In this document: positions 11,030 to 23,999 of the stretch, one piece after another | How positions within the stretch are numbered: the first letter of the stretch is position 1 | How the letters are laid out: each line of letters begins with the position of its first letter | Origin: Manduca sexta | Lineage: Eukaryota; Arthropoda; Insecta; Lepidoptera; Sphingidae | NCBI RefSeq assembly: GCF_014839805.1 | Contig: NC_051120.1 | Location: 10,106,001 to 10,170,000, forward strand | DNA length: 64,000 nucleotides | Direction of reading: 5' to 3' | Program-made: the position numbers and the translations under genes | The notes under the pieces: generated by a model | Database searches by the model: none | What the model was told of the DNA's origin: nothing | Seen by the model: only the letters and a program-made list of their open reading frames with translations

Positions 11030-13300
11030 TTAAAAATATATTTATTTTTGTTTTCATAAGCTCAGTTTCATTTACATGTATCTTTGTAACATGGATGACA
11101 TACGAAGCCATGATTTAATTTCATAAATATAAACTTTAAGGAGGTTAATCTAATATCCTAGTAAATAGAAAATATTTTAGATTCTAACTAGACTTCCAAT
11201 TAAACATTGACTGCATTCCTTCGTCTTCTAACTCAAAAGAAAATAAACGGTATTCAGTGTCATTATTTTTAATCTTGTTAACATAATTAGCATTCCCATC
11301 TTTGCCAATACGATATGTTCAAGCTTGTTAGAACATTTCAAACCTGCTGTTATCCAATTCCTCTCATAATTTCAGTGGTATTTGAAGCCGTACTATAAAT
11401 TTACTGGTACATTGAATTAATTGTGGACATTTATGAGTAATTATAAGCCATGGTGGACGTTGTATGAAAGACGAAGGCAAATTATGTTTATGTGAAGTTA
11501 AGTTACTGGAAACGTAAGCGGTACTGCGATCCAACAAATGTACTCACATTAAATACAACTACAATGTTAGGGTTTAACGCAAAGCTGGTAACATTATAAA
11601 GCGCCATTTTTTAATCTTAATCATCAGATGCTATGTTAAAAAATAGTTTTTATATTATTATTATCCTGAGTCTTTGTTAGGGCACTATTGTGAGGAGCAT
11701 TGAGGGTGAGTTGCGATACTTTATGAAGAAGGAATTAGATTTTTGGGTATCCATCCACTGAAAAACCTCGATAGTTATTTGATGGATATGTTACCCAAGA
11801 ATCTATCGTAAATAACCACGCCTTTATGTTTTAATTTACTTAGAAAATTCTATGAAATCTCTATTTAAAATAGGTATTTATTGTTAACAATGATCTAGAA
11901 ATCAAACAGGGGACCTCCCGGCCTACAGCCGTATACGCTATCATGTACCAAATAGGCGGTTATATAAATCACTCTACTAACTCTTACTAAATACCTTATC
12001 TATATGCCCATAATGCCATTTGAACTGACCAATAATTTAATACACTTTCCAACAATCGATACCAATAAATCGAACATAACCTCAAAATTGCGCGCGCTTT
12101 ATGCACCACACCCTTACATAGTCGGAAGCCCGTTAGCGAAATAACCTATTACCTCTTTTGCATTCTTAATATAATGTAGAATTTATATCCAACATCAAGG
12201 TAGCGATGGAGATTAAATAATACGGCTTGTTGCCACCCATGGCGCGCGCTGTTGGGCGTATGTTGGCGATGTTTGTGTGGGCCGGCGGTACCACTGTGCT
12301 GTAAATAGGTTTGATATGTGAATTGAAACGTTCAGAGTGTTGCGGTTTATTGGATGCGATTTTTAAAAACAGAACGCTCTTCTGCATTTAATAAGTTTTT
12401 ATTTCTTTTTTTATTTGGTACAAGGATTTTTTAAAATTATGGTAGTACTGCGCAGTAAGAAGCTTACAGGCAATAGTAAAATATGTAAAGGATTTAAATT
12501 ACGGCATTGATTTTTGACGCATACTTAGGCTTTTTATTATAGACTTCTATAGTGTATTAACAAAAATAAGTATTCAAATGACCTATGACTAAAATATATT
12601 TAAAATCCCCTTAAAAATAGAGTTACAAATAAATTGAAGCAAATTGAATAGAGTTGTTTACATCTCACGTTTTATTAAAACATTTTTTAAATCAAGTGTG
12701 TAACTCTATTACAGCTCGTAATCTCATAATCCACTAATAGAGGTCACTACTTAGCCCGCAGCAGTTAATTTATGTAACTAATACCATACATTATTGGACG
12801 AATATACAGTCCAGTTTAAAAGACAACTTAATCACTAGTGAAGCATTAAGATTGTATTTAAATTGTTTAAGCATTATGTTTTAGTGATCTTTGCCTGTGG
12901 CGATGTGTGTTAAAACTTGAAGTTTTTTTTACGAGCATGAAGTGCGCCTGTATTTTGATGAGCTATGCGCGAATCAAGTGCATGAGCATTTCGCCGCGGT
13001 TCTTCGTTGTTACAAGCGAACAGTGAGGGGACGCAATCGCTAGATAAAGTAGAAATCTATTGCCACAATGAAATTCAAAGTTGTCACAAAGGAGTTTCCT
13101 ACCAAGGAATCCAAATCAAGATTTATTCTTTTATACATGTATTGTGGATACTCAATTTCTATTTCATTGCAAATTTTGCAGGCTAGACGGCGCCGACAAA
13201 GTCAGTATATTTCGTTTCGGTCGTTTTCTGCCACGTATTATATGATGAGAAAAATGTTAGATGAAAGAGGGGCATTATTCTAGCGCTAAGAACGATGATG
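11030..13300. other. FGF intron sequence, no gene recognised
   Basis: AT-rich apart from a short CpG-rich patch at 12236-12300 (ggcgcgcgctgttggg). Open frames here (for example minus 12387-12166) have no recognisable domain and are within chance expectation. Confidence 0.4.
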
Positions 13301-13310
13301 CATTACAACA

Positions 13311-13437
13311 TCAGTTCATAAGAATTTCAGATTTATATTCAATGTTGTGCAAGTATCGCAATCAAACTTTATGGAGCCCATAGAGCGTTTTGTATTTTTT
13401 TTTATTGTACTCTATGGTTTATGTATTGGATACTTGG
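13311..13437 (+). CDS. candidate first exon of an unidentified secreted protein
   Basis: A TCAGT initiator-like motif at 13311 is followed 58 bases later by ATG (13371) and 22 codons, MEPIERFVFFFIVLYGLCIG.., ending at a strong donor, G|GTAAGTT (13438). A short polar start, a 15-residue hydrophobic core and a phase-1 exon end are all usual for a signal-peptide exon. No in-phase second exon was found downstream, so the protein cannot be named. It lies antisense inside the FGF intron. A chance ORF meeting a chance donor is a real alternative. Confidence 0.3.
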
Positions 13438-13722
13438 GTAAGTTATGAATTTTGATGGAGACTGATGGATATTTCGGCTGTATAATTTCTCTTTATATAT
13501 ATTTTTTTCTACATAGTTACTTTTTACTGTTTGATTTAACTATTGTGGGATGTATATGAAGTTACAACAATGCATTTTGACATCAAATCGTCGAAAGTTA
13601 TTTGACTTTACTATCGCCTATTTTTCATTGTAATAGCTATAAATATTTTTTAAACATTTTCATTGTATATTGATAGAATTAATTTAATCTGTATTGATAA
13701 GTCGATGTGTCAGTTTATCAAT

Positions 13723-13986
13723 TTATTTGCCCACTCGGTACAATTTAATGGAGTCAGAAGTGACTTTCACTGGTAAATAGTTTTGACCTTTGCCTATGGT
13801 TGTTAGGTATACTTGCTTATTAGCATTTGATTTGAATGCAACGCCATTACTTATATCGGCTCGTTTATAAAATAAATGCGGTTGAATCCGGTTGTTACGT
13901 CTTTGGAGAGATCGGATACAACGAACAAAAGTTAGTTTACCGGTATTTATAGCATTAATTTTATACTTTTGATTGGTCCTCTTCAT
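13723..13986 (-). CDS. possible small intronless gene, 87 residues, unrecognised
   Basis: This open frame runs from ATG to TAA with mixed codon use, reading RRNNRIQPHLFYKRADISNG... and ending KLYRVGK. It is basic with no signal peptide or membrane segment. A TATCGATATCGAT motif (DREF-like, near 14030) lies about 40 bases upstream, as at many insect housekeeping promoters. No family was recognised, and open frames of this length also occur here by chance. Confidence 0.22.
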   Translation of the reverse strand: MKRTNQKYKINAINTGKLTFVRCIRSLQRRNNRIQPHLFYKRADISNGVAFKSNANKQVYLTTIGKGQNYLPVKVTSDSIKLYRVGK

Positions 13987-15505
13987 TCCACGGTATGAAG
14001 TAGCACAGCGGTTATAAGTAGTTGCTTAATCGATATCGATAGAATACACATATGGTGGGAATTTTTATAAATAAATGATCTGGTTGGACGCATACGTAAT
14101 GTGATGTCGTTTCTAATATCTTTTAAAATCCTTACACCAACTCACATGAAGCATTATTTGACGAAATCAAAAAAAAGTTAAATACATATAAAGATAAATA
14201 TTTTAAAGATTAATATTTGCCATTTTTATTTTTACAAACATTTTGAAGCGACGGAGTCATTCAGCCAGCATATTTATGAAGACAAAAAGTGATAAATAAC
14301 CATTCACTCTTTCATTCACTCATTATCACATTCAATTAGTACCGTATTTTATTAACGAGTTAGTGGAACTTTTGGGGTATTTAAAAGTAAAATTAGAATG
14401 ACATCAGCTAGATAAAGACTGTTACAAATAGTTCAATTAAGGCATTTGGATCGAAGGTGTATTATCATTAAGTTGCACCCACAGTTTCCACGTGAACAGG
14501 GAACACACAGTAGGAAAAGATGTGCAGATTGTGGTGTTTCGATCGATTTTAATGCTTAAATATATGAATATAACATTCATATTCAAATAAAGAAAGAATA
14601 AAGTTTATTTGTCACAGAGATAACACAAAGAGAACAATGAAAAAAATCAAAGTAAAGATTAGGTAATAAAAACCAAACTATTGAACCGATTTTAAAAATA
14701 ATTCTGTGATCCAATCTGAAAGTACATTCTTTCAAATAAAAAATAATTATTTTCCAAATCGTTTAAAAATGAGTTTTGAGGTAACAATTTAATTAAGAAC
14801 ATCTAAATCCTTTCTCAAGTGTATCCATCCTTTTTCAAGTCAGTGAATATATGAATTCGATCGATCTACATTAAATTCTGTATTCGCGAACTGGCTTCTG
14901 ACTTGAATTTTACGCTGTGATTTATCTTTCACTGAAAATTTTGCTTGTATAATAAATAGAATTAAATTAAATATTTACAAATTAATAAACATTTAAACTT
15001 AACATCAGTGCTTCAAGAATTTCAAATTTTATTATCAGGTCAAATTAACTTAATACGAAAATATTAATAACTGCAAAGGACGTTGAACTATTGAACATTA
15101 TTATTTACCCCGAATTCGCCACTTCAAGATGCCTCTCTGTCCACTCTGTTACAGACTCGTCATTGCTTATCTTATCAGTGGACTATTAGACCCCATTACT
15201 AATAATAGGTACAGGACCCTGTTCAGGGAAATTGGTTTAACGGACCAACGTGTGAGAATTAGGAAAAGATAACCTGTTAGGGATTGTTGGACGATAATTT
15301 GTCATATCGATAAACTTTTTGAAATATATGCGAGTGTTTGATTTAGTTATCGATTTAAAATTTATTCTGTTTCATTGTTATTGTTATATCGGTAAGTATT
15401 CCGATGAATAAATTTCAATCGTGAAGAGAATGTGAAAATTTCTTTTAATAAAACAATGATATTGAAATTAAGACTGTCGTGGTTATTTATATTATGATTT
15501 TCGCG

Positions 15506-15555
15506 AACTTTGTCCGTATTGTTTTTGAACAATCGAAAACAATACGTACAAAGTT
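15506..15555. repeat. short inverted repeat (20-bp arms, 10-nt loop)
   Basis: Arms 15506-15525 and 15536-15555 pair with one mismatch. The size is compatible with a small foldback or a miRNA-like hairpin; nothing else supports either. Confidence 0.5.
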
Positions 15556-16637
15556 TGATATATATATGAATAAAATTTAGAAAAGAGACATAATATTACT
15601 TCTATAAATAAATTTTCATCTATGATAGTCTACTACGTTAGTGTGAGTTACAAATTAATCGTGCTTCTATTACTTTAAATGGTAAAGAGAATTTGTTGCG
15701 AATCAACGACAAAACTTTAATCAAGTTTGATGAAATATTGCATGAACTATTATAGCAGCTGGAACCTTACAAAGAAATAAGGCGTTTGAATTAATGAATA
15801 ATATTCTTCAATACGCTGATTGTTAAGCAAAAGCTATTTTTATGAACACCGAGGCTCAAATACCAGTAAACCAGATTTTGTAACGCATACCGTTAAATAG
15901 TTACTTACGGTCGATAAAACTGCCCGAAATCGGGATTTAACGCCAAGCGTCATTGAATTCGCTATAAAATATTACCCTGAACAGTCAGTATCATTTGTAG
16001 GTAATATGCGAAGACATATATTATGTAACAGTTGCTTAATGCATTCAAATTTATACCCATATTGCATTTAATATATTAATAGTTTTATGCATTTGTTATA
16101 GAAGTTTGTAGTTCAGTAGTTGTGTGGGAAAGATTTGTGTTTGATTTTTGTTTCCAGTTTTAAAGTTTGCTTTTCTTTTTTATGTACTTAGCACGATATT
16201 TAATTATTGAGATGTTATTTTGAATGTTTTTTCGATCGACTCTGATGTCAAAATAAGGTGGTAATTCAAATCAGGGCGAATCTAGTAAAGTTTCAACAGT
16301 GTCTGAAAATGGGTGCAATATTTTCTTATTTATATCATACAGACTAAAAAAGGGAGTAAAGGTCTTATTTTAGTGTCGTGTTCCAAAAGTATACTACCTT
16401 TTGTACCTGGCAAAGTAAAGGACATAGTCAATACGCATTGGTACCATCTGCATTCCTTTGAACATAATTATTATACCCATGAAAGTATGCTATTTCTATA
16501 TTAGAAGAAAATTATTCGCTTTAGGTTTTGTACGATTATTTAGCATATCTTCTATCTAGCATATCTAAAATTAGAAATTGATTAGAAATTAATATGGGAG
16601 GAAGTTTGTTCGTAAATTTCCGTCGTCTTGATATAGG

Positions 16638-16837
16638 TACAGTCAACCACAAAAGAAATACAAGATTTCATATCGGCTTTAAAATTTTGTGTCCGCATTA
16701 ACAATTGCTTTTTCTTTAATGAAATTAACTATAAGCGGTTTACTTTAAATAAATAAAAAACATATTTTAAATAAAGTCAACGTGTAGAAGCCTTTTGAAG
16801 TGTTGAGTTTGTTCAACTAATTTTGTGACTGACTGTA
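16638..16837. mobile_element. MITE with TA flanks (Tc1/mariner-like ends)
   Basis: The terminal inverted repeats are TACAGTCAACCACAAAA on the left and the complement of TACAGTCAGTCACAAAA on the right, 15 of 17 matching. If TA is the target duplication, the element proper starts CAGTC and is about 196 bp. It is non-coding and lies inside the FGF intron. Confidence 0.6.
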
Positions 16838-17196
16838 CATTAACATTGTTATTCTGTGTAAAAGATATCTGTATAAAAAAACAATAATGCGATTATTTAC
16901 ACAATTAATATGTCGTAACAATAACAGACCTCAGATGACCAGTTGCCTCTTTAGCTATAAAAATAATTTGCTACAAAATATGCACATCCGCTTACAATAA
17001 TTTATTATGAAACTATCAAAACGCACGACTTGACTTAACAGCTTACTTACAATCCAGATGTCACGCTTTCGAACGCACCTCGTGAATAACACGTAAATAT
17101 TGATTTTGTATATTAACATAAATTTTCCAATAAATCGTGCCAACCTCGCGGGGTCAAACATTTTACTGTCGTGGATTATCGATGCCGATGATCGTA

Positions 17197-17204
17197 TATC
17201 GATA
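17197..17204. promoter_or_regulatory. TATCGATA (DREF-type) motif
   Basis: A palindromic DRE core lies 36 bases upstream of a minus-strand ATG (17161). That ATG opens 37 codons ending at a good donor (ATT|GTAAGT, 17050). No continuation exon was found, so this may be a weak promoter and first exon, or chance. Confidence 0.25.
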
Positions 17205-17209
17205 AAAGC

Positions 17210-20200
17210 ACGACACTAGTACACACAGGGCTATCGTTTACCATCTTTATTGGACAAAAACAATAGTGGTAACATCCTTTTGGTAACTTGTAAAGGATTC
17301 AATATGACGGAATTAAGTTTTAGTGCCTTGTGACAATGGTCACGCGGTTTTTTGTCGCGTTCCCGACACCCACAATTGTTTTACGATATTAATGATATTG
17401 GTTTCTGTACAAGGATATGGTTTCTGGATGTGTTTTGTTTTTCTAGTAGCTGTCATTTGGCTGCATTAGCTTTTTATATTTGGAATTCATTGTCCACCAG
17501 TGGCCAGTGTGGAGTTAATTGTTAAAGTAGAAGTAGATATTTTATTTTGTTATATTCGTCGTTGTATCAGGTATTTCTCAAGCCATTGTTCCGAATTAAA
17601 ATTAAAAATAAAATCAAATATTTTTTTTATTTATTCATAGCCATGGATACATGTCCTTCAGCCGAATAAAAATACAATTACAATCAGCAATATTGCCAGC
17701 GTAAAAATAAAAATTCTACCTCAATTAATAATTATATATAATTGTACAGTAATATACAAGAGACAGCCCTTCCCAGACACAATAACCACAAAACGAATCA
17801 CAAATTGGTTCTCAAAGCACGTAAAATAAGATTGTGCGCCAACACGCCTGTATGACATTATTTTTCACTGGACACGTAAATCGCGCTTCGTATAAATCTG
17901 TCCTGACTAGACCACCGTAATTGACAAATATATTGCTTTATAAATAAGTCTGCTACGCGTAAATTAAGTTTCAAAGCTTTCTAATATGGCGTTTGCTTTG
18001 CGTTTGTTGACCGATTTTAATCTACGTTTGTTTTTTAGTTTACGTCATGTCGTGGTTAAAAGTGGTTTGTTAGTCATTAGGTTAAAGTTATTTTTGCTCT
18101 TGGTGAATGTGTAATTTATTTTCAGAACGTGAATGAATGGGAAGACGATGAAATTATTTTTCAGTGGCAACATTTTTCTCAGTGAAATTGACAAAATTGG
18201 CGGTAATTTTGACCTCAGAATTTTGACAGTGCTATAAGAACTGTCATATATTTTTACGGTTAAATTTAAAAAGTAATTGTAACCTTTAAGCCTCCATGAT
18301 GTATTCATTAAAATAAAATTACAACTCAATTATATCTTAATTGGGTTGTGACTTTCATTCATCTTAACGGAAGTGGTATCCTTCGTTTCATTTTATTTTC
18401 TAATCGACAGTAGCTGTTCGGTGGCTTTAGATCGTTATTGGGTATGTGGGCGAGGACAGGAATCGCTTCAGCTGAGATAAAAGTGAAAGCATTAGTTTAA
18501 AAAAAATCTAAATGAAACCAATTCTGTGGTAGAAGGATTATTTTGAAGGAACACAAAATTTCTTATTGGATTTTTTTAGTTGAGTTACTACGAATGCGGT
18601 TAGCTATTTTAGTTTGTCGGGCAAATAGTACATTTTTGGGTCAGCAAGATTATTTTTACTGTTTATTTTTTATTACAATCTGTAATACGACGTTCAAAAT
18701 AGCATTTTTAACAGATAATAAAAATTAGACATCATAATGTTTCAAACTCACATTTCGTCATTTCCACTACTTTCGTATGAGTTTGACAATTATACACCAA
18801 GATGACTTTATAAGATGAAATGCCCCGTTTAATGGCTCGTAATTCATTTGGCAGGCGGCCATGTTGCACAATTTCAAACAATTCGTTTGACATTTGCGCG
18901 TTATAATTTCCTTGGACGCGTCGGGGTGTTAATCAAATGAAATGATAAATTAGTCTATAAAGTTTGGTATGAGGATTGGGTATTGTTTATGGTTCAGCTT
19001 CCTTCAGGGCATAACTAGTGAGTCTTTACTTTGGTTTAGTTTTAAACATGAATAAACTGCGCCTTTCTATACAGTTAAGATAATAACAGGAAAATACTGT
19101 GATATAGATATAACAAATATGCGGTTAGTTGTCTTTTTCTAGATTATGGATTGGCGTTTACAGGAAAGAGACAGTTGCATTGCCATTTTCTATGGAGTTC
19201 ATTATTTGACGATATTATCCAATGAACTTTCTATGACTATGATTCTAGATGCTTAAAGTTCAAAAGATTTTCTACCATAATCCAAGTTGATTATGATTGA
19301 AAAGATTTTTTTAAGGTTCATATATACTCCATATCAAAGTAGTGAAATGTGTTGCAAGATTTGTAATCAGTAAATGACGTCGGGTTTATGTGTTTATTTA
19401 CACTCATTAAGGCCATAAATAATGCAGAGGAGGGTACGGTTTCTTTGCTAGTTGCGACAGACAGTTAATTAAGATTTTTCCATTTGATGGTTGTACAGTT
19501 TCACAATATATTTTTTACTCGTTATTTACTATTAGACTTAATATATCTATGAAATTACTGTTTTCTAACGTACTAATGTATGGTCTGGTTAGATTAGTGT
19601 TACCAGTTATGAGGTACTAAATCTAAATTAGGGAAAACAATAGAATTTTTAGACAAAAAATAAAAATGACCCGCATACTAAATTATTTTGACTTTTTATT
19701 TTATATTCAGGTATAAAAGACACAGCTATCGATAGCATTCTTTATTAGTCAACTTGACCGATGCGGAGATACCAAACGCTAGACTGAAAGTATTCCAAAC
19801 ATTTCGCCGTGTTATTTCTTGTCATCGCGCGATAAATAAACCGTCCTCGCGTGTATTATGATGTCTAAGATGATCTACAGCTCATGTTAGAAGACAGGAC
19901 ATGCATTGGCCGGGAGAACATCTGACACTTGTAATGTATGTAAGCGAAGTTGGGTGACATGTGCTATGTCAACTATGGACCGTATCCTCTTTTGGTTGGT
20001 ATGAGGAAATTAGTAAAATTACTTAGCTTATAACCAAGAATATTAAACAAAAAACAATTACTTTGTTTTTCAAAAATATTCTTATCGAACTTTGTTCTAG
20101 TTGCCTTGAACTTATTGTAATATAAAAGCTTTAAGATTATCGTTCCAAAATCTTTTAATCATAATCAATAAATTAGCTTTAGGCAACAAGAGGCATAAAC

Positions 20201-22250
20201 TCCGAACCATCTTTTATAATTAGGCAGAATGTTTTATACGACCTTCGTCTAAAAAAATCAACGAACGCGTGTACCGGCAGTGTGAGAACCAGGCTAGTTT
20301 GTTCCAGCATCGTGTTCGATTTTTAAAAAAACGAGCGACAACCGGCGGCGCCCGAATGACACGTCGAGGGTTGCGACCAAATATTGTTAAAACTTCCGAG
20401 AATCGATCGGCATCGATAAAAAAGATCGATGCTATCGGCCCGTGTTATTTCCTAGTAACCTGATGGGATTTCGTCAATTGTGGAGGAAGATGAAACATTT
20501 CGGCAATCCAAGCGCGGTCTGAGCTGTCGTCTGCGAATCTAGTGTTAATTTATGCGACTGCGGCATCTTTCAGTCTTTGAATAATGATCCACTTTCCTGG
20601 GATTTTTCTCATTCGTAATTGAGAATGGTCTAGCCAATTAAGGTAAATTAATAATAATCATTCCTGTGATGCCAGACATTCGTTTGGATTTATAGTCGGA
20701 TTTGTTTGCGGAAAATTTGGATGCGTGACCGCCTCAGTTAGTTTTATTTAAAAAGGTCTTTGAAAGAAGTTTATATGTGTTATCCTTACATTCCAACGTA
20801 TTTCTAATGAACTGCTGTACTATTTCGCAGTTCGAACAATTTATAATTGTTCTAACGGAGAATCTATTTTCTATTACTGTACAAATGAATTACCGAGCAA
20901 TTTGTGGCCGACACCGGCTCAGTTTACCAATAATTATGACTAGTATATTGGATGATTCAAAGTTAATTTCCATATTTATTAGGTTTTAGTGCGTTGGTAT
21001 TATTTATTAAAATAAACTAACTGCAAAAAATATCGTATTTCAAATTACACGGATACAAATCGAACGATATTTAAGAAACAGTGTTAATTTTATAGTTATA
21101 ATGCAGCTTTACAACCAACATCGCAAAAAAATATATATATTTGTTTATGCACAATTAGATGATAAATGGCCGCCGCTGACATTTAACGCATTTCCTGATT
21201 ATAACAAGCGAAAAATTAACTTGTTAATATAATTCTTAAACATGTAATTATTGTACCACGGCCGTTAATGATAGGTTTTGTTTGAGCATCAAACAATGTT
21301 TTTGCGCGTCTCGACGTTTGGCCTTTGAATTATTCATTTATTTCGTATTACAAACGGCTGGGTTCGTTTTATGATAATTCTTGCAGTAACATCGTGGTTC
21401 AGATAAATCTCATACTAAATATTAACTTAGAGAGTAAATATTAAATCTAGCTTGGAGATTTCATGGGACATTAGCACTAAAATCTCGAAAATTCGTCAAT
21501 AACACTGAAAGATATACCAGGTTTCGATTATGTGCTTTTCTTCCTATTTGCAATATAAGTTGCTAAGTAAATAATTCAACCGAAAATAACTGTAATGAAT
21601 TATCTAAAAAAGAACGAAAATCAATATAAAATTCAATAGAATTCAATGATCATTTAATTTATGAATTTAATAACCGGACCAGTTTCTTCATAACAAACTC
21701 ATAAACAATAAAGTATTATATAATAATAAAATTCCTAATCCTCTTTAGACTATATAAAACCATTTGAAAAGAGGTATTTTTTTATTTTGCTCCAATTTAT
21801 AGATTTTTTCCCACAATGGCAACATTGTTATCTAAGAATGACATTTGGCTTTATATTTATGTGTTCAAATACCTAATGCGATCAATTTTATAGTCGCAAT
21901 CTGCTATAAAATATTTACTTTAGATAGTTTTTGGATAATAAATTAGAGGCTTTTTGTTTTTTCATAGGCTTCTTATAATGTATGGCACGTCTGTGAGTTT
22001 TACGATTTTATGATGCTGGTCTTGTAAAAAATATTGGTACGACGGAATTTTATTAAATCAACAAAATGTCAGGATTATAAAGCTTATATGCTTAACAGGC
22101 AAAAACGGCTTTCATGAAAAACCATACGCATTTATACAAATTATATTTGGCAGAAATAGCAAGAAAAACCCAGTATTAGGTATGCCTAGATACTCCGTAA
22201 ATGTATGTAGTTATAATTTAGCCTTTTGAATTTTCATACATCACAACATC
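17210..22250. other. FGF intron, no gene recognised
   Basis: Largely AT-rich unique sequence. A TATAAAAG at 19712 and a patch of CGAT motifs at 20400-20445 were seen, but neither leads into a supported exon. Confidence 0.4.
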
Positions 22251-22255
22251 ACGCA

Positions 22256-22494
22256 TTTTATCCCCGAAAGGGTATGCAGAGGCGCAACCAAGGCACCTAC
22301 TTTTCGCCAAGTGTGTTCCGTCCCATGATGTGATAGGGGGCGAGCCTATCGCCATATCGGGCACAAATTCCAGACTCCGGGCTGATACCGAGCAGAAAAA
22401 CCCAAATATCACTTTGCCTGACCCGGGATTCGAACCCAGGACCTCAGAGCGGTGCCGTACCGCGCATGCAGTACAACTACGCCACCGAGGCAGT
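22256..22494 (-). mobile_element. tRNA-derived SINE, near full length
   Basis: Read on the minus strand, the tRNA-like head (A-box region, then B-box ggttcgaatcccgg) is followed by the family body and the tail taccctttcggggata. The head lies at 22494. The same architecture recurs at 38.6, 57.4, 58.4, 60.4 and 61.9 kb. Confidence 0.8.
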
Positions 22495-22944
22495 CAATAT
22501 GAATTTACATGGGATACTTTAATTCAATCAATAGCTTAAAAATAATTAGAATTTAGTTTAAACGTACCCTAATAAAATACTTTGAAATTTGTAACATTTG
22601 CAAGCATTACTAAATCAAAATTCCATTCGATACTATATTTTCTATAACATTAAAAGTTCACTCCGACGCCTAGTGCTGGTAAACCCTCGCTGATACAAAT
22701 CTATAAAGTTTAAACCATACTTTATCTCAATGGGCCATCAAATAACAGTATAATCCGATGTGTTCGTATTGTTGGGCCAACAATGATCTTGCACTATGTA
22801 TTTGTAAAGATACAAATCATGTCATCTGCAAATATTTGTTTCGGCTTCAAGGTTATGGGATCGAAAACTTGTAATAACCGATAATCAAATATGCATATAC
22901 CATGCGATGCATATAACTGAGAATATCTAATAATATTATTAATA

Positions 22945-23120
22945 ACAGCTTTTGCTCGCGGCTTCGCTTGCGTGAAAGAGTTTTCCGGCATACAAAGTAG
23001 CCAATAGCTCTCAGGAGTAATGTAGCCTCCTTTAAGTGAAAAAAAATCATAATCGGTTTAGTAGTTCCTGAGATTACCGTGTCCAAACGAACTCTTCAGC
23101 TTTAAATATTAGTATAAAAG
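22945..23120 (+). repeat. LINE 3' tail, 'ctcgcggcttcgcttgcgtg' head
   Basis: It has the block order head, 'aaagagttttccggcat', 'agtagttcctgagattac', 'ctcttcagctttaaatattagtata'. This is the same family as the tails near 32.26 kb (plus) and 51.9 kb (minus). Confidence 0.55.
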
Positions 23121-23503
23121 TCTATAATTAATTTAGTATTACAATCCGTTCAAAAAATTATATTTAGTCAAGCAAAATTAAGACAAAACTAAATATATAC
23201 ACAATAAACAATCAGTTATAAATAGACTTAATACTGTATAGCCCATATTAATTCCGTAACAGTTGTACAACTGCTCACCCCATGGATACAAGCGTGAATT
23301 TATTATATTCAAAATACATACACGTTGAACGTAAAATCACCTTAAAAGCGAAATAATTTACCAAAGATCGTAGAAATCGCAATAACGAAAGATTTATTTA
23401 ACAGTATGTTATCTTTATGTCTTTATTCAAATTTAAGTAATGTAATAAAGCAATAAACAAACATTTAGATTTACAATCTTTCTGTAAGCTTTTAAGACAC
23501 TGT

Positions 23504-23763
23504 CCCCCTTATTCATAAACGTTTTTTATCTAAGGACGGAGTAAAGCTGTGATAACAAGCCTGTTTCTCAATGCCCAACGGCACTGAGAAATAGACATAG
23601 GGCCATTGTGATTGATTATTATTGTTGTATTTCAATATTAGCCAATCACAACGGCCCTACGTCTACGCACTGCGAAGACTGCCATGCCGTCAGCACTGAG
23701 AAACAAACTTGTTATCACAGCCTTACTCGGTCGTTAGATAAAAAACGTCTATGAATAAGGGGG
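23504..23763. mobile_element. foldback MITE, about 120-bp arms
   Basis: The element starts cccccttattcataaacg and ends with the near-perfect complement; the inverted match runs with scattered mismatches through both halves up to an AT-rich centre. TGT flanks both sides, possibly a 3-bp target duplication. Superfamily not assigned. Confidence 0.75.
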
Positions 23764-23824
23764 TGTGAGTTCATTCTGCGTAGATCGGACCGTCAATAGC
23801 TAAAAGAATTTAAAATGTTATATA

Positions 23825-23955
23825 ATTATTTTATTGATTTTTTGTATGCCCAACACCTCAGTCCGTCGTGACCAAAAAGGCTGCAGTCTTTTAAACATCG
23901 GGGGAAAATAATAATATAAAAAAACGCGATAAAATCCGTAAAATAATTTTATTCC
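23825..23955 (+). repeat. short 'accacgatggctgcagtc' repeat, copy 1
   Basis: It shares the block 'gaccannnnnggctgcagtctt...cgcgataaaatccgtaaaata' with copies at 30478-30575 and 63575-63482 (reverse). It has short inverted ends (aattatttta/taaaataatt). See findings. Confidence 0.5.
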
Positions 23956-23999
23956 GAGCAAAAATACGATTTAAAGTTCATTCTTCACTATTTCAAGTG

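Noticed and set aside
12166..12387. 73-codon minus frame over a CpG-rich patch
   Set aside because: No motif and no splice or promoter context; within chance expectation.
16335..16504. Acceptor-like tatcatacag followed by 56 open codons on the plus strand
   Set aside because: Its phase 0 start does not fit the phase-1 donor at 13437, and no other upstream exon was found.
16955..17161. Minus-strand first-exon-like ORF MFDPARLARFIGK.. with a GTAAGT donor
   Set aside because: No continuation exon in phase was found downstream; only the nearby DRE motif is kept as a feature.
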